Position numbers and translations under genes: made by a program. DNA of 64,000 nt. Origin: Yoonia vestfoldensis DSM 16212 (GTDB taxonomy: Bacteria; Pseudomonadota; Alphaproteobacteria; Rhodobacterales; Rhodobacteraceae). Positions within the stretch are counted from its first letter, which is position 1. Every line of letters begins with the position of its first letter. Of this stretch, positions 36,733 to 45,894 are shown one piece after another. Below the pieces are notes generated by a model that did not search any database, was not told the DNA's origin, and worked only from the letters and a program-made list of their open reading frames with translations. The stretch covers positions 1-64,000 of the forward strand of contig NZ_KB907984.1 of NCBI RefSeq assembly GCF_000382265.1. Direction: 5' to 3'.

Positions 36733-37575
36733 TTATACGCGCAGGAAGGTGATCGTCGCCAGATCGGGTTGCGCGAAATTGGTCAGTTTGGCGATCACCG
36801 CGCCATCTGCGAGCAGCAATGTGCCGTCGTCGGCCAATTGGGTCGTCAGGACAGGTGGCTCGCCCGTATGTTCGATCTCGATCACATCGACCGTGGGGTC
36901 GTAATCCTCGACCGTCACGAAAACGCCGGGGCGCAGGTTGAACGTGTCGGCACCTGTGCCACCGTTCAGCAGATCATCCGCCCCGCCGGACAGGTAATCC
37001 TCGCCTGCGCCACCGTTCAGGTAGTCACGCTCTGCATCATCGCGGTCGATCAGCCTGTCGTTGCCTGCCCCGCCGAACAGGGTATCTGCCCCCGACCCGC
37101 CGACGAGCAGGTCATCGCCCAGACTGCCCATGACGGCATCATCGCCGTCACCCCCGAAAAGCCGGTCGTCGCCATCGCCTCCGACGAGCCTGTCGTTGCC
37201 CGCGTCGCCATGCAGCGTGTCATTGCCGATATGGCCGTAAAGTTCGTCCTGACCGTCGCCGCCATGCAGGATATCGTCGCCGCGCCCTCCGTGCAGCACG
37301 TCACCGCCTGCGCCGCCGTGCAGCGTGTCGTTGCCGTCGCCGCCGTCGAGATAATCATTACCCGCACCGCTGATGATCACATCGTCGTCGTCTTCGGCAA
37401 AGATCACCGTGTCATCGTCACTGATGGCAAGCATGGCATCAATCGGCATGATCTGGTCGGTGGCTGCGTCGGCGTCATCTTCGGCGGCGGGGCGGGGGTC
37501 ATCCTCGGCGGTTTCGCCGCCGCCGAACAGCATCGCCGTCAGGGCAATGCCCAGAAATCCCATGATGACAACCAT
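36733..37575 (-). CDS. RTX-type calcium-binding repeat protein with N-terminal membrane anchor
   Basis: A 280-residue protein. The first roughly 20 residues ([20 protein letters not shown]) form a hydrophobic anchor or uncleaved signal, followed by an acidic spacer rich in Asp, Glu and Ala. Then come about 12 consecutive nonapeptides of the GGxGxDxLx type (for example [18 protein letters not shown]), which bind calcium in a parallel beta-roll. The C-terminal 70 residues hold beta-strand segments ending in [11 protein letters not shown] proteins are usually secreted by type I systems; none is nearby. An internal start preceded by AGGTGG was used. Function is unknown. Confidence 0.85.
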   Translation of the reverse strand: MVVIMGFLGIALTAMLFGGGETAEDDPRPAAEDDADAATDQIMPIDAMLAISDDDTVIFAEDDDDVIISGAGNDYLDGGDGNDTLHGGAGGDVLHGGRGDDILHGGDGQDELYGHIGNDTLHGDAGNDRLVGGDGDDRLFGGDGDDAVMGSLGDDLLVGGSGADTLFGGAGNDRLIDRDDAERDYLNGGAGEDYLSGGADDLLNGGTGADTFNLRPGVFVTVEDYDPTVDVIEIEHTGEPPVLTTQLADDGTLLLADGAVIAKLTNFAQPDLATITFLRV

Positions 37576-37667
37576 CGACACCACCTGCCTATTGCCGGGC
37601 CTGACCCGACCACCGCAGGTGTCTATCACAGGTCGTTTCAGCGATGGTCCTGAATCGATCCGGGTGG

Positions 37668-38555
37668 TTAATCCGCGCCGAAGAACGGCAGAAAGCTGTC
37701 GATCACGGCCTGCGGGTTTTCCTCCATCGCGAAATGGCCGGATGTGCAGGACGCATCGGTCATCCGGTCCACCCATGGCCGCCAGAGCGCTGCGGGGTCG
37801 CCGGTTTGCGCCGGAAACCCGCCTTGCGCCCAGAGGAAATGCAGGGGGGCGGCGATCTTGCGCCCTACCGCCTTGTCGGCCTCGTCCAGCGCGCGGTCGA
37901 ATGTCGCGCCTGCGCGGTAATCAGCGCACATCGCGTGCAGATGCACGGGGTCGGCGGCCTGCGCGCGATAACTGGCAAGGGCCGCATCGCTGAACACCGC
38001 CAGCGATTTGTCCATGGTCCATGCGGCCAGTGTCCAGTCGATGTATCCCGCAGGGTCCGCGCCGATCATCCGTTCGGGCAAGGGCGCGGGCTGCGCCAGA
38101 TAGGTCCAGTGATAGGCTTTCATCGCCAGATCGGCCGACCAATTGGCCCAGAAATCGCCCGTCGGCACGATCTCGATGATGCCAAGCCGGATGATCCGGT
38201 CGGGATGATCCAGCGCAAAGCGATAGGCGACCCGCCCGCCACGGTCATGGCCCAGGACATGCGCACGGTCGATCCCCAGCGCGTCCATCAATGCGGCGAT
38301 ATCGGCGGCCATCGTGCGTTTGGAATACGTCGTGTGGTCCGCATCATCGGCGGGCGCGTCGCTGTCGCCATAGCCGCGCAGGTCGGGGATGATGACATCG
38401 AACTGCTGCGCAAGGGCGGGCGCGACCTTTTCCCAGCAATGGTGGTTCTGCGGATAGCCGTGCAGCAGGATCAGCGGCGTGCCTTGGCCCGCGCGGTGCA
38501 CCGACAGGGTGACATCGCCGCAGGCAACGCGGGACGGGGTGAAACCTTGGATCAT
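37668..38555 (-). CDS. Haloacetate dehalogenase family hydrolase (fluoroacetate dehalogenase-like)
   Basis: A 295-residue alpha/beta hydrolase. The nucleophile aspartate is in LGHDRGGRVAYR, the oxyanion HGYPQ near residue 36, and the catalytic histidine in TSGHFAMEENPQ. The substrate-site residues of fluoroacetate dehalogenase appear: two arginines after the nucleophile, AYHWTYLAQPAPLPE with the His-Trp pair, and the tyrosine in CADYRAGA. That makes defluorination or dechlorination of haloacetates plausible. The ATG overlapping the DUF1643 stop (ATGA) and following GGAG was chosen over one 12 bases upstream. Confidence 0.85.
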   Translation of the reverse strand: MIQGFTPSRVACGDVTLSVHRAGQGTPLILLHGYPQNHHCWEKVAPALAQQFDVIIPDLRGYGDSDAPADDADHTTYSKRTMAADIAALMDALGIDRAHVLGHDRGGRVAYRFALDHPDRIIRLGIIEIVPTGDFWANWSADLAMKAYHWTYLAQPAPLPERMIGADPAGYIDWTLAAWTMDKSLAVFSDAALASYRAQAADPVHLHAMCADYRAGATFDRALDEADKAVGRKIAAPLHFLWAQGGFPAQTGDPAALWRPWVDRMTDASCTSGHFAMEENPQAVIDSFLPFFGAD

Positions 38556-39064
38556 GGGACGCTCCATCCCCTTGGGTGCTGGTCATAGCTGACGTAGAGA
38601 GGGTGGCGCGGATGCCCGTCCTTGGTCAAGCCAAGCGTGAGCAATGGCGTGCCGGTTTGGCGCAGCAATTCCGCCACCTGCGCGCCGCGCCCCAGATGCA
38701 CGCCATGTGTGCCCCATGCGGCGATGATCTGGTCGGCCCAAACCGCCGCGGCGAGCAAACTGGCATCATTAGCGGGGCCGATGGGGTCAGCCGCACGGCG
38801 CAAGGCGCGCGGATCGGTATCGCGCCATGCAAAGATATTGGTGACCCGAAAGGCACCAAAGCCCAAGGCGCGGGCGCGGCGTTCGCAGCGTTCGACCGTG
38901 GGGTCGTTGTGCAGTTCGGTCGCTGTGGAGGGGTTCAGCATCACAAACAACAGGCGCGGTGCACTTTGGTCCCAGATGCGGGTCAGGTCATAGCGGTAAG
39001 CATCGCAATCCGAATAGGTCGCAGTTGATGCGGCAAGATCGGTGATATGCTGGCGTGTGATCAT
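38552..39064 (-). CDS. DUF1643 domain protein
   Basis: A 170-residue protein of the DUF1643 family, a conserved fold of unknown function often found on plasmids and near DNA-handling or stress genes. The conserved blocks LLFVMLNPSTATELHNDPTV, FRVTNIFAWRDTDP and AAWGTHG are present. The ATG was chosen; a TTG 27 bases earlier lies inside a perfect palindrome and is unlikely. The stop overlaps the dehalogenase start by ATGA, so the two are co-translated. Confidence 0.85.
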   Translation of the reverse strand: MITRQHITDLAASTATYSDCDAYRYDLTRIWDQSAPRLLFVMLNPSTATELHNDPTVERCERRARALGFGAFRVTNIFAWRDTDPRALRRAADPIGPANDASLLAAAVWADQIIAAWGTHGVHLGRGAQVAELLRQTGTPLLTLGLTKDGHPRHPLYVSYDQHPRGWSVP

Positions 39065-39075
39065 GCGCCAGTCAG

Positions 39076-39101
39076 GTAAGGTGGATTGCAATCCACCTTA
39101 C
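39076..39101. repeat. Perfect 26-bp palindrome (REP-like) at the truB 3' end
   Basis: The left half GTAAGGTGGATTG is followed by its exact reverse complement CAATCCACCTTAC. The element includes the last codons and stop of truB and precedes DUF1643. There is no T-run, so it is not a simple terminator. A related element sits after chrR; both have a short G-rich half, a tiny loop and a TTAC/CTAC end followed by G. Confidence 0.85.
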
Positions 39102-40003
39102 GCGACAAACACACGGGTCGGGTGTAATTCGCCACCACGGTAGCTGCCGATGGCGATGGCCTTGCCGTCATGGCTGGCCCAGACTTCTTCGCCATAATCC
39201 ACGCCGCTGGCAATCACCGCTGCGGGATTGCCGTTGCGCAACCGCGCCACGCTTTCGGCAGTGCAGCGGACCTCCGCCAGATCGGCCAGTCCAACTTCCA
39301 GCGGCAGCAGCCGCGCATCAAGCTCCGGCGTGCGCGCAATCGCGTCCAACTGTTCCAATGTGATCCCGTCGGTCGCCTGAAACGGCCCCGACCAGATCCG
39401 GCGCAAGGACCGCACATGCGCCTTGCAGCCCAGCACATCGCCCAGATCGCGGGCGATGGACCGCACATAGCCACCCTTGCCGCAGGTCATTTCCAGCACG
39501 GCATGATCGGCGTCGGGACGGTCGGCCAGCAGCAGTTCCTCGACCCACAACGGGCGGGCGGCCAGGTCCATCGCCTCGCCCTCGCGGGCTTTGGCATAGG
39601 CGCGTTCGCCGTCGACCTTCACAGCGGAAAACTGCGGCGGAACCTGCATGATATCGCCGATGAACCCCGCCAGCGCGGCCTTGATGGCGGCATCTTCAGG
39701 GCGGGTATCGCTGGTGGCAATGACTTCGCCCTCGGCGTCATCGGTGTTGGTGGCCTGCCCGAAGCGGATCGTGAATTCATAGGCCTTCAGCGCATCGGTG
39801 ATGTAAGGCACGGTCTTTGTCGCTTCACCCAAGGCGATGGCCAGCACGCCTGTCGCTTCGGGGTCGAGCGTGCCGGCATGGCCTGCCTTGTTCGCTTCAA
39901 ACGCCCAGCGCACGCGGTTGACCACTGTGGTCGAGGTGATGCCCGCCGGTTTGTCCACCACCAGCCAGCCTGAAATATCGCGTCCCTTGCGTCTGCGCGC
40001 CAT
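39098..40003 (-). CDS. truB: tRNA pseudouridine-55 synthase TruB
   Basis: A 301-residue pseudouridine synthase acting on U55 of the tRNA T loop. The catalytic motif [12 protein letters not shown] spans 41-52 (Asp47). KPAGITS near the N terminus and RCSKGTYIRTL-like [18 protein letters not shown] are conserved. AAAGGGCAAG precedes the ATG. It is the left-most member of the split truB / rpsO / pnp group; its 3' end lies in a palindrome. Confidence 0.97.
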   Translation of the reverse strand: MARRRKGRDISGWLVVDKPAGITSTTVVNRVRWAFEANKAGHAGTLDPEATGVLAIALGEATKTVPYITDALKAYEFTIRFGQATNTDDAEGEVIATSDTRPEDAAIKAALAGFIGDIMQVPPQFSAVKVDGERAYAKAREGEAMDLAARPLWVEELLLADRPDADHAVLEMTCGKGGYVRSIARDLGDVLGCKAHVRSLRRIWSGPFQATDGITLEQLDAIARTPELDARLLPLEVGLADLAEVRCTAESVARLRNGNPAAVIASGVDYGEEVWASHDGKAIAIGSYRGGELHPTRVFVA

Positions 40004-40109
40004 GATCTTGCCCTTTATCCGTTGGCGGCTTGCTATGCGCGCGCACTCTGCTGGTCAAGGCGCGGCGGTTCGCGCTATGTCGGGGTGACGCCACAACCGG
40101 ACCGATCTC

Positions 40110-40580
40110 ATGCTATCTGACCCTTCAACGCATCCTTTGCTGATCATCGGCTGGCAGGAACGGATCAGCCTGCCTGATCTGGGGCTTTCGGATTTTGCGG
40201 TCAAGGTGGACACCGGCGCCAAGACCACCGCGCTCCATGCCGAAGAGATCGAGACCTTTTACAAGCGGGACGAAAAATGGGTCCGGTTCCGCTGCCCCGA
40301 CATCCCCGGCAGTCCGGCGCGCATCTGCGAATTTGCCGTCTTCACAAAGCGTGATATCACCAATACGAGCGGCCAGCCGGAGACGCGGATCGTCATTCGC
40401 ACACCCATGATTCTGGCCGGACGCAAGTGGAAGATCGACATATCCCTGACCGACAGGGGCAGCATGCAGTTTCCGCTGATCCTTGGGCGGCGGGCCTTGC
40501 GTCATAAAAACATCGCCGTTCACGCCCGACATACCTATCTTGTCAGCCCTCTGCCGCAACCTGAAAGCGCCGCAAAATGA
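40110..40580 (+). CDS. rimB: RimB-like retropepsin-fold protease (putative ATP-dependent zinc protease family)
   Basis: A 156-residue protein of the family annotated as ATP-dependent zinc protease, now regarded as retropepsin-like. The active-site DTGA (34-37) lies in [15 protein letters not shown], and [16 protein letters not shown] forms the closing beta hairpin. There is no HExxH. In Pseudomonas, RimB works with RimK on ribosomal protein S6 modification. Its stop overlaps the rimK start (ATGA), so the pair is coupled. It may cleave tags or the RimK substrate; this is inferred. Confidence 0.85.
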   Translation: MLSDPSTHPLLIIGWQERISLPDLGLSDFAVKVDTGAKTTALHAEEIETFYKRDEKWVRFRCPDIPGSPARICEFAVFTKRDITNTSGQPETRIVIRTPMILAGRKWKIDISLTDRGSMQFPLILGRRALRHKNIAVHARHTYLVSPLPQPESAAK

Positions 40581-41482
40581 AAATCGCCATGCTCGCCCGC
40601 AATCCAGAGCTTTACACCCACCGCCGCCTGAAAGAAGCGGCCGAGGCGCGGGGGCACCAGCTCGACATCATCAACACCTTGCGCTGCTATATGAACATCG
40701 CGTCGCGCCGGCCCGAAGTGTATTACAACGGCGAAAAGCTTGAAGGCTATGACGCCGTGATCCCCCGCATCGGCGCATCGGTCACCTTCTACGGCATGGC
40801 CGTGCTGCGCCAGTTCGAGATGCAGGGCGTGTTTCCCCTGAACGAAAGCGTCGGCATCGGCCGGTCGCGCGACAAGCTGCGGTCCATGCAACTGCTGGCG
40901 CGTGACGGGATCGGGCTGCCAGTCACGACCTTTGCCCATGATCCGCGCCAGACGGACGAGGTGCTGAAACTCGCAGGCGGCGCGCCCGTGGTCATCAAGC
41001 TTCTGGAAGGCACGCAAGGCATCGGCGTCGTTCTGGCCGATACCGACCGGTCCGCGAAATCCGTGGTCGAGGCGTTCCGTGGCGCGGGTGTGAACATCCT
41101 GCTGCAGGAATTCATCAAGGAAGCGGGCGGCACCGATATCCGCGCCATCGTGGTCGGCGGCAAGGTCGTCGCCGCGATGAAACGCACGGGTGCCGAAGGC
41201 GAATTCCGGTCCAACCTGCACCGTGGCGGGTCCGCGCAAGTGATCAAGCTGTCGCCAGAGGAACGGTCTACCGCGATCCGGTCGGCCAAGGCGATGGGGC
41301 TGAACGTCTGCGGCGTCGATATGCTGCGGTCCAACCACGGGCCAGTGGTGATGGAGGTGAACTCTTCCCCAGGTTTGGAAGGCGTGGAAAAGGCGACAGG
41401 GCTGGATATCGCCACCAAGATCATCGAATATATCGAAAAGAACGCCAAACCCAACGCGACCAAGACCAAAGGCAAGGGATGA
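40577..41482 (+). CDS. rimK: RimK ATP-grasp ligase (S6 glutamate ligase family)
   Basis: A 301-residue ATP-grasp enzyme: an N-terminal domain with [20 protein letters not shown], the middle subdomain [15 protein letters not shown] and metal-binding [14 protein letters not shown] near the C terminus. RimK adds glutamates to the C terminus of ribosomal protein S6 in E. coli and can make poly-glutamate chains. The ATGA junctions with both neighbours fix the start and show a three-gene coupled operon. The acceptor in this organism is not shown by the sequence. Confidence 0.95.
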   Translation: MKIAMLARNPELYTHRRLKEAAEARGHQLDIINTLRCYMNIASRRPEVYYNGEKLEGYDAVIPRIGASVTFYGMAVLRQFEMQGVFPLNESVGIGRSRDKLRSMQLLARDGIGLPVTTFAHDPRQTDEVLKLAGGAPVVIKLLEGTQGIGVVLADTDRSAKSVVEAFRGAGVNILLQEFIKEAGGTDIRAIVVGGKVVAAMKRTGAEGEFRSNLHRGGSAQVIKLSPEERSTAIRSAKAMGLNVCGVDMLRSNHGPVVMEVNSSPGLEGVEKATGLDIATKIIEYIEKNAKPNATKTKGKG

Positions 41483-42522
41483 CGAAACGCGCGGCCTATC
41501 AGATTGCAGGCGAACAGATCGCGGCAGGCACGCGCAAGACAGTCAATATTCCGGTCAGCACCCTGTCGGATTACACGCCTGTCACCCTGTCCGCCCATGT
41601 GATCCACGGCCGCAAGGACGGGCCCACCGTGTTCGTCAGCGCGGGCATCCACGGAGACGAGGTAATCGGGGTCGAGATCGTCCGCCGCCTGTTGCGCACC
41701 GGCACGCTGAAAAACGTGGCGGGCACGCTGATCGTGGTGCCGATCGTCAACACGTTCGGCTTTCTGAACCATTCACGCTATCTGCCCGACCGACGCGATC
41801 TGAACCGTTGCTTTCCGGGCTCGCCCAACGGCTCGCTGGGGTCGCGGCTTGCGCATATCTTCATGACCGAGATCGTGGAACGCTGCAGCCTTGGCATCGA
41901 CCTGCATTCCGCCGCGATCCACCGCACGAACCTGCCGCAAGTGCGGGTGTCGGGCAACAATGCCGAAACCCTCCGCCTTGCCCGTGTGTTCGGCGCGCCG
42001 GTGATCCTGACCAGCGCCCTGCGCGACGGCAGCCTGCGGCTGGAGGCCAAGCGCAAGGGCGTCAATATCCTGCTTTATGAGGCAGGCGAGGGGATGCGGT
42101 TCGACGAACTGTCCGTACGGGCGGGGCTCGCAGGCATCCTGCGCGTGCTCAAGGACGTGGGGCTTTTGCCCAAGGCGGGCATCGCCGCACCCAAGGCGCA
42201 GCCGCTCGTCTGTTCCGATAGTCACTGGGTCCGCGCGCCCGCCGGCGGGCTATTGCGCATGTTCAAGGCCGAAGGCGATGTGGTGGCAGCTGGCGATCTG
42301 GTCGCCGCCATTTCCGACCCCTTCGGCGGTGGCGAGGTCGAGGTGCGCACGCCTTATGGCGGCATCATCGTCGGCCGCGCGGTGATGCCCATCGTGCACG
42401 AAGGCGACGCGCTGCTGCACGTCGCCGCCGTGAAATCCGCCGGTCAGGCCGAGGCCGCCCTCGGCGACCTCACCGCGCAACTGGAAGAAGCGCCGCTGTT
42501 TGATGAGGACGAGATTATTTGA
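41479..42522 (+). CDS. Succinylglutamate desuccinylase / aspartoacylase family (M14-type) protein
   Basis: A 347-residue zinc hydrolase of the AstE/AspA group, related to M14 carboxypeptidases. Zinc ligands are His58 and Glu61 in GIHGDE and His143 in DLHS; a catalytic glutamate is likely in LYEAGEG. Residues about 235-330 form a lipoyl/biotinyl-like sandwich domain ([20 protein letters not shown]). No arginine-succinyltransferase genes are near. Coupled by ATGA to rimK, it may remove glutamyl or acyl groups as an eraser; this is an inference from context and fold. Confidence 0.85.
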   Translation: MTKRAAYQIAGEQIAAGTRKTVNIPVSTLSDYTPVTLSAHVIHGRKDGPTVFVSAGIHGDEVIGVEIVRRLLRTGTLKNVAGTLIVVPIVNTFGFLNHSRYLPDRRDLNRCFPGSPNGSLGSRLAHIFMTEIVERCSLGIDLHSAAIHRTNLPQVRVSGNNAETLRLARVFGAPVILTSALRDGSLRLEAKRKGVNILLYEAGEGMRFDELSVRAGLAGILRVLKDVGLLPKAGIAAPKAQPLVCSDSHWVRAPAGGLLRMFKAEGDVVAAGDLVAAISDPFGGGEVEVRTPYGGIIVGRAVMPIVHEGDALLHVAAVKSAGQAEAALGDLTAQLEEAPLFDEDEII

Positions 42523-42552
42523 CGGGCCAGCAGAACTGGCCGCACGCTTCGT

Positions 42553-43245
42553 TCAATTATCGCGCGTCATCAGGAGGCCTACGCTGTTGAAGGGAACACC
42601 TGGCGAGTCCAGCTCATCAACGATGATATCGTCAGATGTTGAGCCAAAAAAACCGCGACCATTGGTGCCACTAAAGAATCCTTCCATGTTTTCAGCGAGA
42701 TCGAGCTGCTCTCCGTTGCGTTGGAACAAGGTTCCACTGACTGTACCCGTATAGAAGTTTTGGCCATCCGCGCGCTGATCAAACCGGTACGTCAGCGATC
42801 CGTCGATCCGCTGTCCTTGAACTGCTTGAATGGTGTCAATCGGGCCGCTCAGCGCTGTTTGAGGGTTGTCCAGTTCAAAGAAGTTATTGGCGCTGCCGGT
42901 GATGACTTGAGTGTCAAAGTTAACGGTCATTGTTGATGAACCAAGGGCGGCTAGTGTTATCACGTCATCGGCAGCGTCGTTGAATGCCTCACCCGAAATG
43001 ACCGCTGCGATACCCGTGTAGTTAAGTTCTCCTCTTGCAGGAACTTGATTAGGCTCAACCGGAATTACGTTTTGGAAACCATCTTCGTCCACTGGCGTTA
43101 ATTCGAAGGTGTTTCGCGCCACCGCAGCGCGGTCCTTCAACTGATCTAGCGTTACGCTGGCATCCACATTCTCGCTGGAGCTAGATCCGCCGCAAGCGGA
43201 CAGGACAATGGTTGCGCCGACGGCGCTGATAAGGCCAAGTTTCAT
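42553..43245 (-). CDS. Lipoprotein with transferrin-binding-protein-like barrel
   Basis: A 230-residue lipoprotein: the lipobox LSAC (Cys18) is followed by a serine/glycine linker and a domain of beta strands with GELNYTGIAAVISGEAF, YTGTVSGTLF and EGFFSGTNGRGFFGS. The FFG-type segments resemble the C-terminal barrel of TbpB/Slam-dependent surface lipoproteins, so surface exposure is possible. Base composition is more AT-rich and codons less GC3-biased than in the neighbours, suggesting later acquisition. It converges with the RimK operon and ends 30 bases from it. Confidence 0.72.
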   Translation of the reverse strand: MKLGLISAVGATIVLSACGGSSSSENVDASVTLDQLKDRAAVARNTFELTPVDEDGFQNVIPVEPNQVPARGELNYTGIAAVISGEAFNDAADDVITLAALGSSTMTVNFDTQVITGSANNFFELDNPQTALSGPIDTIQAVQGQRIDGSLTYRFDQRADGQNFYTGTVSGTLFQRNGEQLDLAENMEGFFSGTNGRGFFGSTSDDIIVDELDSPGVPFNSVGLLMTRDN

Positions 43246-43370
43246 GGGATTTCAGTTCCTTAAGGTTCACGGTGTGTCCGTCAAGGAGTTAACCGAATCG
43301 CGCTCTGGGTTGTATAAAAAAGGGATCGGTAAAGCCTATGCGGGTGTCGCATTGTTGCCTATCTGCCGCA

Positions 43371-45413
43371 TTAGCCGCCGTCGCTGTCCAGCACGTCCAG
43401 AAAGGCATCGCCGAACCGTTCGGCGTGCCGGTCGCCGATCAGCCGCGTCAGGCTGGTGATGTCGGCGTTGCGCAACTGCGCGACCTTGGCGAGCATCGAC
43501 GCCGAACAGGTCATCGGCTTGTCCGCGCCATGAGGGCCACGGATCAGCGCGCTTTGCGCGGCCAGCAGGCGGTCATAGATCAGCCCTTCGTCGCGGCCGG
43601 CCAGTTTGCGGCGGCTGGGGTGCAGGTTTTCCGCCTCGCCCGCGATCACCTCGAGAAAAGCGCGCCCATAGCTTTCCAGCTTTTTCGCCCCGACGCCCCC
43701 GATATGGGCCATGTCATCCAGCGTCGCGGGGCGTTTTTCAGCCATGTCGATCAGGGTCTTGTCGTTAAAGATGATATAGGCAGGCACACCGGCCTGTTCG
43801 GCCAGAAACCGGCGTTTTGCTTTCAACGCGGACAAGAGCGGCGCGTCGTCTTCGCTGACCAGCGTGTGCACCTTTGGCCCCGCGCCTTTGGCGGCGGTGA
43901 TCGTGTCGCGGCGCAGCATGATCTGCGCTTCGCCGCGCAGGATCGGGCGGGCGTGGTCGGTCATGCGCAAGGCACCATGCCGGTCGCGGTCGGGGCGCAA
44001 CAGGTCATGGCCCATCATCTGCCGAAAAATCGCCTGCCACTGGCGGCGGTCGTAATCGCGGCCCACGCCATAGGTCGGCAGGCTGTCATGGCCGCGCGCC
44101 TTGATCTTGTCGGTCGCTTGACCCAGCAGAATGTCGATCAGATGGCCCGCGCCGAAATACTCCTCGGTCCGCAACGCCGCCGATAGTGCCATGCGCACTG
44201 GCGTCGTCGCGTCGAACACTTCGGCGGGCTTGTTGCAAAGATCGCAATGGCCGCAAGGATCGCTGGTTTCGCCGAAATAGGACAACAGCGTCTGGCGGCG
44301 GCAATGCAGTGCCTCTGCCAGCCCCAAAAGCGCGTTCAAGCGGCCATGATCGGCAGCGCGGCGGTCGGCGGGGGCCAGTCCTTCGTCGATCTGCTGGCGG
44401 CGATAGCGGATGTCGTCGGGGCCGAACAGGGTCAGCGTTTCCGCAGGGGCGCCGTCGCGGCCTGCCCGGCCGATTTCCTGATAGTAGCTTTCGATCGACT
44501 TGGGCAGATCGGCATGCGCGACCCAGCGGATATCGGGTTTGTCGATGCCCATGCCAAAGGCCACCGTCGCACAGACGATCAACCCGTCTTCCTGCTGGAA
44601 GCGGCGTTCGACGATGCGCCTGTCCTCGGCCTCCATCCCGCCGTGGTAATGGCAAGCGAGATGACCCGCCTCGCGCAAAGCCTGCGCCAAGGTTTCGGTC
44701 TTGGCGCGGGTGCCGGTATAGACGATGCCCGACTGCCCTTTGCGCGCGGCAGCAAAGGCGAGGATCTGCTGGCGCGGGCTGTCCTTGGCGGCAAAGGCAA
44801 GATGGATATTGGGCCGGTCGAACCCGTGCAGGAATGTCGCGGGCTGCTGTCCGGCGAACAGTTTTTGCACGATTTCCGCCTGCGTTTCGGCATCCGCCGT
44901 GGCGGTAAAGGCGGCAAGCGGCACATCCAGTGCTTCACGCAATTCCCCGATGCGCAGGTAATCAGGGCGGAAATCATGGCCCCATTGGCTGACGCAATGC
45001 GCCTCGTCCACGGCAATGAGGCTGACACCGGCGCGGTGCAGCATCTGCACGGTGCCACCGGCGGACAAACGTTCGGGGGCCATGTAGAGGAGTTTCAGCG
45101 TGCCCGCCTCCAGAGCGGACCAGACTGCCTCTGTCTCTTCCTCGGTATTGCCCGATGTCAGCGCACCGGCCGCCACACCCGCCTGCTGCAAGCCACGCAC
45201 CTGATCGCGCATCAGGGCGATCAGCGGAGAAATCACCACGGTCACGCCCTGCCGCATCAGCGCGGGCAGCTGGAAACACAAGGATTTGCCGCCACCCGTG
45301 GGCATGATCGCCAGCGTGTTGCGCCCTGCGGCGACAGCCTCGACGATGTCCTGCTGGCCGGGCCGGAAGGCGTCAAAGCCAAAGACGTCGCGCAAAAGCG
45401 TGGCAGCGGGCAT
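43371..45413 (-). CDS. recQ: ATP-dependent DNA helicase RecQ
   Basis: A 680-residue 3'-5' helicase. Walker A MPTGGGKSLCFQ and the DEAH box VDEAHCVSQWGHDFRPDY lie in the first RecA domain, GMGIDKPDIRWVAH and QEIGRAGRDG in the second. A zinc-binding RQC segment has CGHCDLCNKP, and an HRDC domain is at about 530-600, with a further helical HRDC-like tail. It processes recombination intermediates and stalled forks. The ribosome site before the ATG is weak, but no better start is visible. Confidence 0.96.
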   Translation of the reverse strand: MPAATLLRDVFGFDAFRPGQQDIVEAVAAGRNTLAIMPTGGGKSLCFQLPALMRQGVTVVISPLIALMRDQVRGLQQAGVAAGALTSGNTEEETEAVWSALEAGTLKLLYMAPERLSAGGTVQMLHRAGVSLIAVDEAHCVSQWGHDFRPDYLRIGELREALDVPLAAFTATADAETQAEIVQKLFAGQQPATFLHGFDRPNIHLAFAAKDSPRQQILAFAAARKGQSGIVYTGTRAKTETLAQALREAGHLACHYHGGMEAEDRRIVERRFQQEDGLIVCATVAFGMGIDKPDIRWVAHADLPKSIESYYQEIGRAGRDGAPAETLTLFGPDDIRYRRQQIDEGLAPADRRAADHGRLNALLGLAEALHCRRQTLLSYFGETSDPCGHCDLCNKPAEVFDATTPVRMALSAALRTEEYFGAGHLIDILLGQATDKIKARGHDSLPTYGVGRDYDRRQWQAIFRQMMGHDLLRPDRDRHGALRMTDHARPILRGEAQIMLRRDTITAAKGAGPKVHTLVSEDDAPLLSALKAKRRFLAEQAGVPAYIIFNDKTLIDMAEKRPATLDDMAHIGGVGAKKLESYGRAFLEVIAGEAENLHPSRRKLAGRDEGLIYDRLLAAQSALIRGPHGADKPMTCSASMLAKVAQLRNADITSLTRLIGDRHAERFGDAFLDVLDSDGG

Positions 45414-45496
45414 GAAGGGGGACCTGTAACTGGATTTTCTTGATTGCTGGCGACAATCCCATAACCGGAATCGGTGAACAACCCGTACAGGTGCAA

Positions 45497-45531
45497 AAAG
45501 CAAAAGGCCGCCTCTGCGAACAGAGACGGCC
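45497..45531 (-). terminator. Intrinsic terminator after the small exported protein gene
   Basis: On the minus strand GGCCGTCTCTG-TTCG-CAGAGGCGGCC forms an 11-bp stem with one mismatch and a UUCG-type loop, followed by TTTTGCTTTTT. It lies downstream of the 110-residue exported protein and upstream of recQ, separating the two. Confidence 0.92.
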
Positions 45532-45561
45532 AATCGCGACAGGGAGATGTCGGAACCGGTA

Positions 45562-45894
45562 TTAGCGGTCGATGCGGTAGGTTTCGGTGGCGACGATTTC
45601 GCCATCAACCTTCAGCACGGCGACAACATCGCTCAGCAGCGGTGTGCCCGTGTTGACGCGGACGTCGGTGTTGGCACCGGCGCGCACGGCCTGGGTCCCG
45701 AGCAGAACAGCTTGGTCATCATCGGTGCGGCTGTAGATCTCGACCACACCGTCAGCTGCGGCGCGGACAATGCCCAGCTCGAGGTTGCTGGTGGAGTCTT
45801 GTGCGCGGGGCAGTTCGAAATAGCTGTTTGCCGATGCGATGGACGCTGTGGAAGCAAGTGCGACTGCGGCGATGGCGAATGCTTTAATGGACAT
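45562..45894 (-). CDS. Small exported protein of unknown function
   Basis: A 110-residue protein with a signal peptide (AFAIAAVALASTASIASA, cleavage near residue 22) and a mature domain of about 88 residues made of beta-strand-like segments such as LELGIVRAAADGVVEIYS and DVVAVLKVDGEIVATETY. There are no cysteines. The family is not recognised. AAAGAG precedes the ATG. It has its own terminator and a long upstream non-coding region, suggesting independent, probably regulated, expression. Confidence 0.8.
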   Translation of the reverse strand: MSIKAFAIAAVALASTASIASANSYFELPRAQDSTSNLELGIVRAAADGVVEIYSRTDDDQAVLLGTQAVRAGANTDVRVNTGTPLLSDVVAVLKVDGEIVATETYRIDR

